Below are positions 25,738-34,580 of a stretch of 64,000 bases of DNA, piece by piece. The number at the start of each line of letters is the position of its first letter. The first letter of the stretch is position 1. A model generated the notes under the pieces. It saw nothing but the letters and a program-made list of their open reading frames with translations, was not told the DNA's origin and did not search any database. A program made the translations under genes and the position numbers. Origin of the DNA: an uncultured Bacteroidales bacterium (GTDB taxonomy: Bacteria; Bacteroidota; Bacteroidia; Bacteroidales; Paludibacteraceae); NCBI GenBank assembly GCA_902778935.1, contig CACYZT010000001.1:140715-204714 (forward strand), given 5' to 3'.

Positions 25738-26547
25738 CTAAAAAATTTTTACTCTATTCATATCTAACAATTGTTTTCTTGCATTCTCAGGAGGGATTTG
25801 CATATAATCGCCATATACCTCAGTTAAATGCTCCTTCCAGCATTTGGGAGAATAGAACATATGACCTTCAAACTCCATTTCCACAAGTGGAAATAATTTA
25901 TCAGGATAATAAATGAATGGAGGGAAAGACCAACGTATCAAAAATGAGTTTTTACTATGCCTTCCATAATATTCTATTGCATATTTCGCTAGCAGACAAA
26001 ATGGGTATATTATGTATGCTACAGATTTATTTAATATTCTCTTAAATGATGATGTATATGCAACGAGTCCATAATTGTGTATTTCTCTATATGCACGCCG
26101 ATAGAAGAAATCTACTGCCTTAAATACCGGGAGGCTATTAGCACGCGTAAAACATGTTACATCAACCCATAAGCCTTGCTCTTTTAAGTTTACAAATTGG
26201 GGATAATAACAATATGTTTGTTTATCGCGAATTCTTGCACAATCAAAAAAAACATTTGGGTCAGTCGATGTATCTTGAAATGCATATCGATCTGGGAGTT
26301 CATTAACCAATGCATCTCGAAATCTGCTATAATCTTCTTGTAAAATACTGATATCCACATCATCATCCCAAGGGATGAATCCTTTATGACGCACCGCTCC
26401 CAACAATGTTCCATATTCAATCCAATAAGGAATGTTATGGCGACGACATATTTTATCTATTTCGACAAGGGTATCAAGCATTCTTAATTGCGCTTTACGA
26501 AGTGTCGAACCCTCCGGATTATATTTACTCAGATCTTCTTGTTCCAT
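25738..26547 (-). CDS. LicD-family phosphotransferase
   Basis: A 269-residue LicD protein. The nucleotidyltransferase-like core is clear: YWIEYGTLLGAVRHKGF near 41-57, then D61-D62-D63-V-D65 as metal-binding acidic residues. LicD enzymes transfer phosphocholine, or other CMP-activated phospho-groups, to glycans. No choline kinase or choline uptake gene is present here, but a phosphonate pathway lies directly upstream. The likely donor is therefore a CMP-activated phosphonate. The segment is strongly A+T-rich. Confidence 0.85.
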   Translation of the reverse strand: MEQEDLSKYNPEGSTLRKAQLRMLDTLVEIDKICRRHNIPYWIEYGTLLGAVRHKGFIPWDDDVDISILQEDYSRFRDALVNELPDRYAFQDTSTDPNVFFDCARIRDKQTYCYYPQFVNLKEQGLWVDVTCFTRANSLPVFKAVDFFYRRAYREIHNYGLVAYTSSFKRILNKSVAYIIYPFCLLAKYAIEYYGRHSKNSFLIRWSFPPFIYYPDKLFPLVEMEFEGHMFYSPKCWKEHLTEVYGDYMQIPPENARKQLLDMNRVKIF

Positions 26548-26553
26548 AATATA

Positions 26554-27588
26554 TTATTTATGAATTGTTAAATATTTTCCCAAATCGAATGTGATTTTTG
26601 GAGTTACTACGACTGGGTTATTTGCCAAGCGCTGCAAATTTACCTCTTTTAATGCGCCCTTTACATCTACTGATTCTTTCAATTTTAAAGAGAGCCCTAA
26701 TGATGATATATAATCCTCCATCTGTTGAATCACTATATTTGCAGACATTCCCAATAAATCATATAAGTTTTTATTGCCATTCAGCTTCATAAAAAATGGA
26801 AAAGTAAAAGCTACCGCATGCCCGTGAGGATAGCCGTACTTTGACGTAAATACATACGAAAATGCATGCGGAGCAGTAGTCGTTGAGATGTTAATTGCTC
26901 TACCCGCCCAGTAGGCACCTTCTGCCACTTGATTTCTCAATTCCTTTGTTGGCGATTGAATCAGTTGAGGTAATTGTTTCCACAACAAACCTATCGCTCG
27001 TACCGAATAATCTCTTGATTCATTTGTCGCTCCTTTTGCCCAATATGATTCTATCGCTTGTGCCAATGCGTCAAATCCTGTACATGCCGTCAAATAAGCA
27101 TCATTCTGATATGTGAATTGCGGATATACTACTGCCATATCCGGCAGAACATCGTCAGCGGCAATGCTTTGTTTCTTTCCATCAATATATACTACCGCAA
27201 AATGGGTTGCTTCCGCGCCGGTTCCTGCAGTAGTCGGTAAGGCATGCAGTGGAGCAGCATAGCCTTTCTCCGCGGCCATATGACGAATAAGTTTAGCCAT
27301 ATCCAGCACACTACCTCCTCCCACGGCTACTATTATATCTGCTTTTGATGCTATAAACAATTCTACGCCGGATATCGCTTCTTCATATTTCGGATTTACG
27401 CTGAAATTAGAATACTCAGTTATATTACAATTGGTAATACCCACTAATTCATCAATAACCTTTTTTCCTCCACATATATCGAAAGACATCTTTCCACGAA
27501 CCAAAAGGCAATGACGCGGAGCAATGGATTGCATATATTGCAACCAATCTTTTATTGCTTCATTTCCTATAAATGCCTTTTGTGTCAT
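26554..27588 (-). CDS. Iron-containing alcohol dehydrogenase, probable phosphonoacetaldehyde reductase
   Basis: A 344-residue group-III (iron-dependent) alcohol dehydrogenase. It has the NAD-binding GGGSVLDMAK at about 90-99, TTAGTGAEATHF near 120-131 and the metal site APHAFSYVFTSKYGYPHGHAVAF near 235-257. It overlaps the phosphonopyruvate decarboxylase gene by ATGA. In phosphonate clusters this position is taken by an enzyme that reduces phosphonoacetaldehyde to 2-hydroxyethylphosphonate. No aminotransferase that would give 2-aminoethylphosphonate is in the window. The substrate is inferred from context. Confidence 0.82.
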   Translation of the reverse strand: MTQKAFIGNEAIKDWLQYMQSIAPRHCLLVRGKMSFDICGGKKVIDELVGITNCNITEYSNFSVNPKYEEAISGVELFIASKADIIVAVGGGSVLDMAKLIRHMAAEKGYAAPLHALPTTAGTGAEATHFAVVYIDGKKQSIAADDVLPDMAVVYPQFTYQNDAYLTACTGFDALAQAIESYWAKGATNESRDYSVRAIGLLWKQLPQLIQSPTKELRNQVAEGAYWAGRAINISTTTAPHAFSYVFTSKYGYPHGHAVAFTFPFFMKLNGNKNLYDLLGMSANIVIQQMEDYISSLGLSLKLKESVDVKGALKEVNLQRLANNPVVVTPKITFDLGKYLTIHK

Positions 27589-28709
27589 TTTGCTAAGTTC
27601 TCCATTAAAGCCTGTTTATTCTCTACAGGTGTCGTAGTTGGTCGCCCTAAATCGCTACGGTTGCCTTTTCGCACATTGACATTAATAAATGATGTGCCTT
27701 CCATATCGGCATTGTTAATATGATTCATTGCACAGCAAAGTGCCATCTCATTATCCACACTTACCACATCTGTATATCCTACAGCTTTGGCAATCGCTTC
27801 CACATCAATCTTCTGCCCTACTGTCGGCTGGCCTCCTACTGAATCATGCGCTCCATTATTGAAAACAACATGCACAAGGTTCTTAGGGCAATAGTCGCCA
27901 ATAATTGCCAAGCCGCCCATATGCATCAACATCGCTCCATCTCCATCGAAGACAAACACACGACGTTCTGATTTCTGCAAAGCGATACCTAATGCAATCT
28001 GACTTGCATGTCCCATACTGCCAACCGTTAAGAAATCTGCACTATGTCCCTGTCCTTTAGCCTCGCGGTATTCAAATAACTCACGGCTAATCATGCCCGT
28101 TGTAGAAACAACAATATCATCTTCACGCAGTTTATCCACAACTATTTTAATTGCCTCTTCTCTGGATAAAGGCAATGATGTCGTGCTTTTTGACCGCAAT
28201 ATATACTCGTCAAAAGTTCCTTTTCGCACTATGAGCGCATATACTCCATTTCTCTTATGAATATTCGCTATTGCCTGTTGCACTTGTTCTTCCCAACTTT
28301 CGTCCAATACCGCATAGGGAACACCCATTGTGTCTAGCAACGAGAGCGTCACTTTACCTTGTTTCACATGCTGTGGTTCGTCATGCACTCCCGGTTCTCC
28401 ACGCCAACCGATAATAAGCAACATTGGAATATGATAAACATCTTCATCCACAAGTGACAACAAGGGATTGACGATATTTCCCTCACCTGAGTTTTGCATA
28501 TATACACAGCCAACTTTACCTGTCGCCAAATGATACCCCGCAGCCAAAGCTATTGCATTTCCCTCATTTGCTGCAATGATATTATTCTCACGAGCAGCCG
28601 TGTCTGTAATGTATGCACACAGATTTTTGAGCAAAGAATCAGGTACACCGGCAAAAAAGTCTATGCCGCCTTGCTGCAAACTCTCTATGAATGCTTTTGG
28701 TTGAATCAT
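27585..28709 (-). CDS. aepY: Phosphonopyruvate decarboxylase
   Basis: A 374-residue thiamine-diphosphate enzyme that decarboxylates 3-phosphonopyruvate to phosphonoacetaldehyde, driving the unfavourable mutase step. The N-terminal half shows [11 protein letters not shown] near 17-27 and [20 protein letters not shown] near 48-67. The ThDP site is [13 protein letters not shown] followed by [13 protein letters not shown]. The start is the ATG at 28709, overlapping the mutase stop as ATGA; the open frame upstream is not coding. Confidence 0.92.
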   Translation of the reverse strand: MIQPKAFIESLQQGGIDFFAGVPDSLLKNLCAYITDTAARENNIIAANEGNAIALAAGYHLATGKVGCVYMQNSGEGNIVNPLLSLVDEDVYHIPMLLIIGWRGEPGVHDEPQHVKQGKVTLSLLDTMGVPYAVLDESWEEQVQQAIANIHKRNGVYALIVRKGTFDEYILRSKSTTSLPLSREEAIKIVVDKLREDDIVVSTTGMISRELFEYREAKGQGHSADFLTVGSMGHASQIALGIALQKSERRVFVFDGDGAMLMHMGGLAIIGDYCPKNLVHVVFNNGAHDSVGGQPTVGQKIDVEAIAKAVGYTDVVSVDNEMALCCAMNHINNADMEGTSFINVNVRKGNRSDLGRPTTTPVENKQALMENLAK

Positions 28710-30016
28710 TGTTTCATTCCAGGAATGAGTGTTAATATCTCTTTTATCGGCATGCAATATTCCTCACTCGCTTCTTTGCAACGACCATGCTCCAATATCG
28801 ACTCTGCACAATGTACCATTGCCGGATATGCCGAGCGCAACATGTGATTCGCGTATATGACTATATTCACTCCCCACTCAGCAAACTCATCCTCCGTGAT
28901 ATGATTGAAAGTCGTCGGTACTACCACGATTGGCGTGTGAGAATTTTGCTCTCTAAAACGGCAACAGAACTCATGAATATCTAATCCGTCCTCTTTTTTG
29001 GAATGAATCATAATCCCGTCTGCACCAGCTTCGACATAGGCGTGCGCTCGCTGCAAAGCATCATCTACGTCTTTTCCTGCTATCAACGATTCTATTCGCG
29101 CAATAATCATGAAATCATCCGTTATTTGTGCCTGCTTCCCGCTATGTATCTTTGCGCAAAAGCCTTCTATCGTATCTTGCATTTGCTTAGCATCTGTGCC
29201 AAAGAGCGAGTTTTGTTTCAAGCCTACCTTATCCTCTATAATTACAGCCGATATTCCCAGCCGCTCCAATGTTCTAACCATGAACGGGAAATGCTCTAAC
29301 TTACCTCCCGTATCTCCATCGAAAATAACCGGCTTCGTTGTAACTTCAAGTGCATCATTCAAATCATGCAGACGAGTCGTCAAATCCACAGCTTCGATAT
29401 CCGGTTTACCTTTGCTCGTAGAGTCCGTCAAACTCGATGCCCACATACCGTCGAACTCTAACTTCATGCCGTTCTTCTTTACGGACGTATTCTCAATGAT
29501 AAGTCCCGTTAGACCACTATGGCTCTCCAAGATACGCACGATCTTCTTTGCATTAATTAACCGTTTAAGACGTTTCATACGTATTTCAGGTGTTGTACCG
29601 ATCTCCTTGAGACGCTCGTTTAGCATCGACGATGAAATTCCCGGAGTATAAGGTATGTCTATTACCTGACCACCCCACTCAGCCATACAATCAATGATGT
29701 CTTGGCGAGTCTTTTGTTGAACGCCAGTTTTCCAATCGTCGCCGTGAACCACGTAGTCGGGTCTCAACTCGCGGAGGTTAGGACGGTAGTCAAGAGTCGT
29801 CTGCGGCACTACAGTCTCTACGCCTTTAAGGTTACTAACGATGAGCGCACGTTGCTCATAATCGAGGTATGGTAAGCGCTTGTAACTAGCTATCGCTGCA
29901 TCGGTAAGCACACCCACCGTCACACGTCCCAGTTTTGCTGCCTCATGAATGATATTCAAATGTCCTGGATGAATAATGTCCGCAGACATACCTACGTATA
30001 CTATTTTCTCTTTCAT
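28706..30016 (-). CDS. aepX: PEP mutase fused to an N-terminal nucleotidyltransferase
   Basis: A 436-residue two-domain enzyme. Residues 1-135 are a cytidylyltransferase-like domain with the HxGH motif H16-P-G-H19 and GISSSML near 127. Residues 145-436 are a PEP mutase with the diagnostic [10 protein letters not shown] (261-270, pattern EDKxxxxxNS), which distinguishes mutases from isocitrate-lyase relatives. The mutase converts PEP to phosphonopyruvate, the entry to all C-P bonds of this kind. The fused domain probably activates the final phosphonate with CTP. An 89-bp gap separates it from the transporter gene. Confidence 0.93.
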   Translation of the reverse strand: MKEKIVYVGMSADIIHPGHLNIIHEAAKLGRVTVGVLTDAAIASYKRLPYLDYEQRALIVSNLKGVETVVPQTTLDYRPNLRELRPDYVVHGDDWKTGVQQKTRQDIIDCMAEWGGQVIDIPYTPGISSSMLNERLKEIGTTPEIRMKRLKRLINAKKIVRILESHSGLTGLIIENTSVKKNGMKLEFDGMWASSLTDSTSKGKPDIEAVDLTTRLHDLNDALEVTTKPVIFDGDTGGKLEHFPFMVRTLERLGISAVIIEDKVGLKQNSLFGTDAKQMQDTIEGFCAKIHSGKQAQITDDFMIIARIESLIAGKDVDDALQRAHAYVEAGADGIMIHSKKEDGLDIHEFCCRFREQNSHTPIVVVPTTFNHITEDEFAEWGVNIVIYANHMLRSAYPAMVHCAESILEHGRCKEASEEYCMPIKEILTLIPGMKQ

Positions 30017-30105
30017 TGTTCCGATATTTTTTCTCTCCTATTATTTTAATTTTCACAGCATCTTATGTCAATTCCTCGTTGTAGTGACACAAATTCGTTC
30101 CCCAT

Positions 30106-30471
30106 CTATAGTTGTGAGTGAAAAGACATAATAATTAAGCCAAGAATGACAACAATCATTCCGACGATCTTGTAAACGGACATGCTTTCGTCAAATAACC
30201 AATATGCACATATGGTTAAGACAACATATCCAATGCTGTTGAACACATAAGCATAGCTTACTTCTACACGACTTAGCACAACTATCCACAACAAAATACT
30301 CCCTAAGAAGCATAACATCGCTCCCCACAGCCAAAGGTTTGTAATCATCGAGCCTACGTGCGAAAGCATATTCTGCAATCCCACTTCACCCTCAACTAAC
30401 ATTCCTTTACGTATCAGCAATTGGGCTGCACAGTTGAGTAATACACTCAATAATATCAATATTGTATTCAT
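30106..30471 (-). CDS. Small multidrug-resistance/EamA-type transporter, possible lipid-sugar flippase
   Basis: A 121-residue protein with four membrane helices (about 2-20, 38-65, 72-92, 98-117), the size and shape of SMR proteins such as ArnE/ArnF. It starts with an ATGA overlap with the HAD phosphatase gene. Next to a prenyltransferase that makes a lipid-linked sugar phosphate, the best guess is a flippase for that lipid carrier rather than a drug exporter. The role is inferred from context. Confidence 0.75.
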   Translation of the reverse strand: MNTILILLSVLLNCAAQLLIRKGMLVEGEVGLQNMLSHVGSMITNLWLWGAMLCFLGSILLWIVVLSRVEVSYAYVFNSIGYVVLTICAYWLFDESMSVYKIVGMIVVILGLIIMSFHSQL

Positions 30472-31070
30472 TGTTTAAATGATTTATAATGTTTTTCGTT
30501 CGCAAAGTCTAACAACTCCTTATCTCCTCGGCTATCACCATAAGCTATAACATAACTATCTTTAATGCCATTTTCTTGTAACCATTGTTTTAACCTCTCC
30601 ACCTTCTCCCGTCCGTAGCAGTTCTTTGTAGAGAACTTACCTGTTAGTCTACCATTCTTCACTTCCGCCTGTGTTCCCAATAGACCATCTGCTTGTAAGG
30701 CAGAAGCAAATGGAAGTATCCAATTCTCTATGCTTGCAGACACAACAACAACCTTGTCTCCTTTCTGATTATGCTCCTTTATCGCTTGTACCGCATCGGC
30801 ATACAATAGGTTATCCGCCTGCGCCTCATAGAATTGCTGTCCCAATTTATTGAACTGCTCGATACTCATTCCTCTAAAAAACCAACCGAACACCCGTTCC
30901 TTCGTTTTGCCATTATCACACAACCGTAGTTTCATTAACAATAGCCATGGCAGATGAGCAAACATGCCCCAATAGAGCCCCAAGCTGCCTTTCACAAAAC
31001 GGATAAATGCTATCAGCGTATCCTTGCGTGTTATTGTGCCATCGAAGTCAAAAACAGCTACTCGTCTCAT
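30468..31070 (-). CDS. HAD-IB family phosphatase
   Basis: A 200-residue HAD hydrolase. It has motif I DFDGTITRKDT (catalytic Asp pair near residues 7 and 9), motif II VVSAS near 97 and motif IV GDSRGDKELLDFA near 177. The family includes phosphoserine phosphatases, but the long helical cap (GSLGLYWGMFAHLPWLLLMK) is that of membrane-associated HAD-IB members. It overlaps the prenyltransferase gene by ATGA, so it may remove the 5-phosphate of a polyprenyl-phosphoribosyl-phosphate. The start is the ATG at 31070; the open frame further upstream lies inside the neighbouring gene. Confidence 0.82.
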   Translation of the reverse strand: MRRVAVFDFDGTITRKDTLIAFIRFVKGSLGLYWGMFAHLPWLLLMKLRLCDNGKTKERVFGWFFRGMSIEQFNKLGQQFYEAQADNLLYADAVQAIKEHNQKGDKVVVVSASIENWILPFASALQADGLLGTQAEVKNGRLTGKFSTKNCYGREKVERLKQWLQENGIKDSYVIAYGDSRGDKELLDFANEKHYKSFKQ

Positions 31071-31954
31071 AGGTATAAGATGATTGCAAAGGCTAACAAC
31101 CAACCGATTATACACAATTGTATAAAACGATCTTTCATTAATATCTTCGTTGGACTACCACTCTTAATATCTACAATCGTAATCTGTAGATAGCGGATAA
31201 TTCCTGCTAATACAAAGATGGACGTCAAATACAAGTACTCGCTACCCACACGCTCTATTACACTATCCGAAATCGTGTACATGATATAGCACACCATCGT
31301 CAGAGTCGCTACAATCGTTAACGCTTGATTCATGAAAGGAGTATTGTATCTATCTATTCCCTTGCGGCGCGACGTTCCTGTCGATTCCCATTCCACCACA
31401 TCATCTCTACGTTTCGCAAAAGCCAGGAATAACGCCAATAAAAAGGTCATCAGCACAATCCACGTCGAAATATAGATATGTGCATTAACACCTCCGGCAT
31501 ACACTCGCAGCACAAAACCGATGGCAATAATAAACACATCCAAAATCGGAATATACTTCAGTTTTGTGGAATAAGCAAGGTTCATCACCACATAGGATAA
31601 TATGATTACCCATAGACAAGTACTATTATGTAGCGCATATATATCCATCAAAATCAATCCCGCTGATATCGCCCAACACAACGCAGTAATCATATACCCT
31701 TGTACCACAGATAAAGCACCCGAGGCAATAGGACGCGTGCATTTCTTCGGATGTAACCGATCGGCTTCTACATCATATATATCATTGAAACAATAGACAC
31801 CACTTGCCGCGAAACAAAAAGCAACGAATGCCACAACAGAAGGCCATACGTATTCAGCATCCATTATGTGGCGGTCAAAGAACAAAGGCAGAAAGACGAA
31901 CAAATTTTTCAACCATTGTTGCGGACGTATGAGACGAATAATATCCTTTATCAT
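31067..31954 (-). CDS. UbiA-family prenyltransferase, decaprenyl-phosphate phosphoribosyltransferase-like
   Basis: A 295-residue membrane enzyme with about nine helices. The Mg-prenyl site N57-D58-x-x-D61-x-x-x-D65 is followed by HPKKCTRPIASG. A second acidic motif, ILDVFIIAIGFVLRVYAGG, lies near 152-170. N-terminal IRPQQWLKNLFVFLPLFF is typical of the branch that joins PRPP to polyprenyl phosphate. In mycobacteria this gives the precursor of decaprenyl-phospho-arabinose; elsewhere it gives phospho-ribose donors. The gene neighbours (phosphatase, small transporter, polytopic transferase) support that reading over quinone synthesis. Confidence 0.85.
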   Translation of the reverse strand: MIKDIIRLIRPQQWLKNLFVFLPLFFDRHIMDAEYVWPSVVAFVAFCFAASGVYCFNDIYDVEADRLHPKKCTRPIASGALSVVQGYMITALCWAISAGLILMDIYALHNSTCLWVIILSYVVMNLAYSTKLKYIPILDVFIIAIGFVLRVYAGGVNAHIYISTWIVLMTFLLALFLAFAKRRDDVVEWESTGTSRRKGIDRYNTPFMNQALTIVATLTMVCYIMYTISDSVIERVGSEYLYLTSIFVLAGIIRYLQITIVDIKSGSPTKILMKDRFIQLCIIGWLLAFAIILYL

Positions 31955-33597
31955 TTTTTTAATAGATATACAAAAGGTCCACCAATAAATTTATCTCGTT
32001 CGTATTGATCTTCCGGCAAAAGTGGAGATATCGGCTCTTTGCCGTTCATTTTGCCATGATACAGTTTGTTGCAAAAACCCCAATTCATAGTATAAAACGA
32101 TTCACCACCTTTACCTTCCAGCATCTTAACCGTTTGTATTGTTTCTTTCTGCTCTATATAATTTGTAGCCATTGTTATCACAGCACACAAAGAAATATTC
32201 AGTACTAGAAGGCAAGACAAAATATAGTTCATAACTTGTGAAAACGACGTCTGTTTCTCACATGTTTCTAAATATAATAACCCCAAGAACGGAAGTAAAT
32301 AGATAAATGGTACGTATCTAAAATTAGACCCTATCGGTAATATAAAAAGTGTAGCTATAAGAGCAATAGCTGCTATACAAAACTGCTTATAGTATTTACC
32401 CTTACGGAAAAATGCAAATACAAGAAAAGTTGCCAAAAGAATCTCTATAAAGAACAATCCTCCTCCCCCTACATTCGTACAGCAATAACCTGAACGATAA
32501 ATATTGGTCTTGGAAATCCGATAAGGAGGTATATAGGCCGTAGATTTCATATCATTACTTGGTCGCTGAAAATAACTTAGAAATACTTGTTTGTAACGTG
32601 GGGCATTGCGCATATAAGGCGGTTGCGCATTTCTAGCGGGCGAATCTCCGGATAATATATTCTTTTCAAATAACGGATAGAATGGATTGGCATGATCCAT
32701 TGTATTCGTGACAAACGGATTATAGGATAGAACTACAACCGATATGATAGCCACAGAAGCACTAACAAGCGCCAAGCGCAGTGCTTTATGATAATTCTTC
32801 CGTACAAGCATTACAATCAAACTGCAGGCAACAACGTAACCGGTCCAAAAGAGCATATTGAATTTTACGGATGACGCTATCATAATACTACATACTAACA
32901 TCCAGTATCCCTCTTTCTCATTTCCCCTTGTTTCCACTATATCATATACACCAAGCAATGCCAACACAAATATGAAATAACCGATATAATCAATATAATA
33001 GGAGGTTATTTGGCCCACCACTACCATAGAAAATGCAATACCCAAACTATATAGCAGACTCTTTTTTGTAGAGAATTGTATCACAAAACGTTCCTTAAAA
33101 AAATCGTATAATATAAGAAACAGCGCTGTTGGAATCAGTAAATTGACAGCCTTCCCGGATTCAATATTTCCTGTTACCGCTAAAAAGGCAGACGCTATCG
33201 TCTCGGCGCCCTTACAATAATGATCTATCCATATATTCATCTTCCAGGTATCGCTAATTACATCATTATGGTGCTCGTATATCGGATTCCATCCATTAGC
33301 TAGAGCATAAATGATGGGCTGATGATATGCGTTGCCATCATAACTCACATCATAAACAAACGTCTCTATTAGCGTGGATAGAAGAATTATACCTATACTT
33401 AAAGCTAAGGCTATGATTTGCTCCATTCTACTCGTCTTCATTATCGCAAACACAACCAATGCTATAATAAGAGCAAGTGGTAATACGATAGGTGTAATAT
33501 GCCAACCGACAAGCCACACTATTGATGAAACAATCAATATACATACTAGAAAAGTAGTTATATACATTCCCGCTATGAGTCCTATTCTGCTTTTCAT
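31951..33597 (-). CDS. Polytopic membrane protein, putative GT-C glycosyltransferase
   Basis: A 548-residue protein with about 12 membrane helices. After the second or third helix comes DVSYDGNAYHQP (83-94), an acidic loop motif like the catalytic first periplasmic loop of GT-C enzymes that use polyprenyl-phosphate sugars. A large loop about 310-380 and the C-terminal tail are soluble. No closer family is recognised. Its place directly upstream of the UbiA gene (ATGA overlap) suggests it uses the lipid-linked sugar that gene makes. A polymerase or flippase is an alternative. Confidence 0.7.
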   Translation of the reverse strand: MKSRIGLIAGMYITTFLVCILIVSSIVWLVGWHITPIVLPLALIIALVVFAIMKTSRMEQIIALALSIGIILLSTLIETFVYDVSYDGNAYHQPIIYALANGWNPIYEHHNDVISDTWKMNIWIDHYCKGAETIASAFLAVTGNIESGKAVNLLIPTALFLILYDFFKERFVIQFSTKKSLLYSLGIAFSMVVVGQITSYYIDYIGYFIFVLALLGVYDIVETRGNEKEGYWMLVCSIMIASSVKFNMLFWTGYVVACSLIVMLVRKNYHKALRLALVSASVAIISVVVLSYNPFVTNTMDHANPFYPLFEKNILSGDSPARNAQPPYMRNAPRYKQVFLSYFQRPSNDMKSTAYIPPYRISKTNIYRSGYCCTNVGGGGLFFIEILLATFLVFAFFRKGKYYKQFCIAAIALIATLFILPIGSNFRYVPFIYLLPFLGLLYLETCEKQTSFSQVMNYILSCLLVLNISLCAVITMATNYIEQKETIQTVKMLEGKGGESFYTMNWGFCNKLYHGKMNGKEPISPLLPEDQYERDKFIGGPFVYLLKK

Positions 33598-33670
33598 ATA
33601 TCTACCTTATATATATAGACATTTATATAATCTTGTTTTTTCGTCGCGGTAATCTATCGGTGACGTCAGC

Positions 33671-33703
33671 CTTATGTTATGCTTATCTTATGCTTATGTT
33701 ATG
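33671..33703. repeat. 11-bp tandem repeat (CTTATGTTATG) at a gene end
   Basis: Three units with an 11-bp period, the middle one with a single change. It overlaps the stop codon of the small minus-strand gene at 33699-34082 and lies between it and the glycan operon. No promoter or terminator could be made out in the remaining gap 33598-33670. Confidence 0.88.
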
Positions 33704-34082
33704 CTTTGGAGTCGGAGATGGAGCGGAAAAGAGTCGATAATTGTTCGACTTTGCCGGCACGGTCAGATTTTGCTTCTCTCAAAAAACGTGTCAGCAGGTA
33801 TTGATACAAACTCGGTTGCCCGTTGGGTTTGGCTTTCTGCGCCTCGAAGTCCGGCATGAAAGGAGCCGCCAATTCAGGTTTTTTGGCAATTTGTGAGGCT
33901 AATTTCGACAATTGGCCGAAACCTACATGGAGGCCTTTCTCCTTGGTGGTGAATTTACTTCGGGGATTGACCAACTGCACAGCAAACTGCTTGCCGTTCC
34001 GGGTACGATAATAGATATCCTGCTGTTTAGCCAATTTTCCGCGAATACTTTCAACCGCGCCGTTTAATTCTACATCTGCCAT
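33699..34082 (-). CDS. Conserved-looking hypothetical protein
   Basis: A 127-residue soluble, basic protein (ADVELNGAVESIRGKLA, YYRTRNGKQFAVQLVNPRSKF). I do not recognise a family. The codon usage matches the kds genes, the frame has no interruptions, and it sits 1 bp after kdsC, so it is probably real and part of that operon. Its stop codon lies within an 11-bp repeat. Confidence 0.6.
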   Translation of the reverse strand: MADVELNGAVESIRGKLAKQQDIYYRTRNGKQFAVQLVNPRSKFTTKEKGLHVGFGQLSKLASQIAKKPELAAPFMPDFEAQKAKPNGQPSLYQYLLTRFLREAKSDRAGKVEQLSTLFRSISDSKA

Positions 34083-34083
34083 A

Positions 34084-34575
34084 TTATAGTTTCAATATCT
34101 CATCCGCAATTTCTCGGATAGCACCTTGACCGCCGGACGTTTTTAACATGTGTATCCCTTTTATTGCTTTCACTTCCGGACGCGCATTAGGCGGACAACA
34201 CGGATAACCGACTGCGCTCAGCAACTCCACATCATTGATATCGTCGCCCACAAAACAGACGTCCGCTAACGAGATGCCCAACTCATCGCAAATCTTTTGC
34301 GCCGCTTGCAGTTTCGTCAGGCAGTTGGGATTAACCTTACTGCCCACACCCAGATACAGATAGCGCAACTTGAGTTTCTCTGCCCGCGCTTTGACCACTT
34401 GGCTGTTCTCAGATGTAAGGATTCCGCAAGGGATTCCCGCCTCTTGCAGCAAGACCATACCCATGCCGTCATACACGCAGAAACGCTTCATCGCTTCGCC
34501 TTCTGACGTGTAGTACATGCCGCCGTCGGTCATGCAACCGTCCACATCTGTCAAAAACAACTTAATATCTTTCAT
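34084..34575 (-). CDS. kdsC: KdsC-like 3-deoxy-D-manno-octulosonate 8-phosphate phosphatase (HAD)
   Basis: A 163-residue small HAD enzyme without a cap domain. Motif I is LFLTDVDGCMTDGGMYY, motif II LTSEN, and the C-terminal motif GDDINDVELLSAVG with CPPNARPEVK is typical of KdsC and N-acylneuraminate-9-phosphatase. Next to kdsD, the KDO-8-phosphate phosphatase step of lipopolysaccharide synthesis is the best reading. I used ATG 34575; a TTG at 34584 overlapping the kdsD stop (TTGA) is equally possible in this genome. Confidence 0.82.
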   Translation of the reverse strand: MKDIKLFLTDVDGCMTDGGMYYTSEGEAMKRFCVYDGMGMVLLQEAGIPCGILTSENSQVVKARAEKLKLRYLYLGVGSKVNPNCLTKLQAAQKICDELGISLADVCFVGDDINDVELLSAVGYPCCPPNARPEVKAIKGIHMLKTSGGQGAIREIADEILKL

Positions 34576-34580
34576 ATTGC

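Noticed and set aside
25738-26547. LicD as a phosphocholine transferase
   Set aside because: No choline kinase, choline transporter or phosphocholine cytidylyltransferase gene is nearby, whereas a phosphonate pathway is directly upstream. It remains a weaker alternative.
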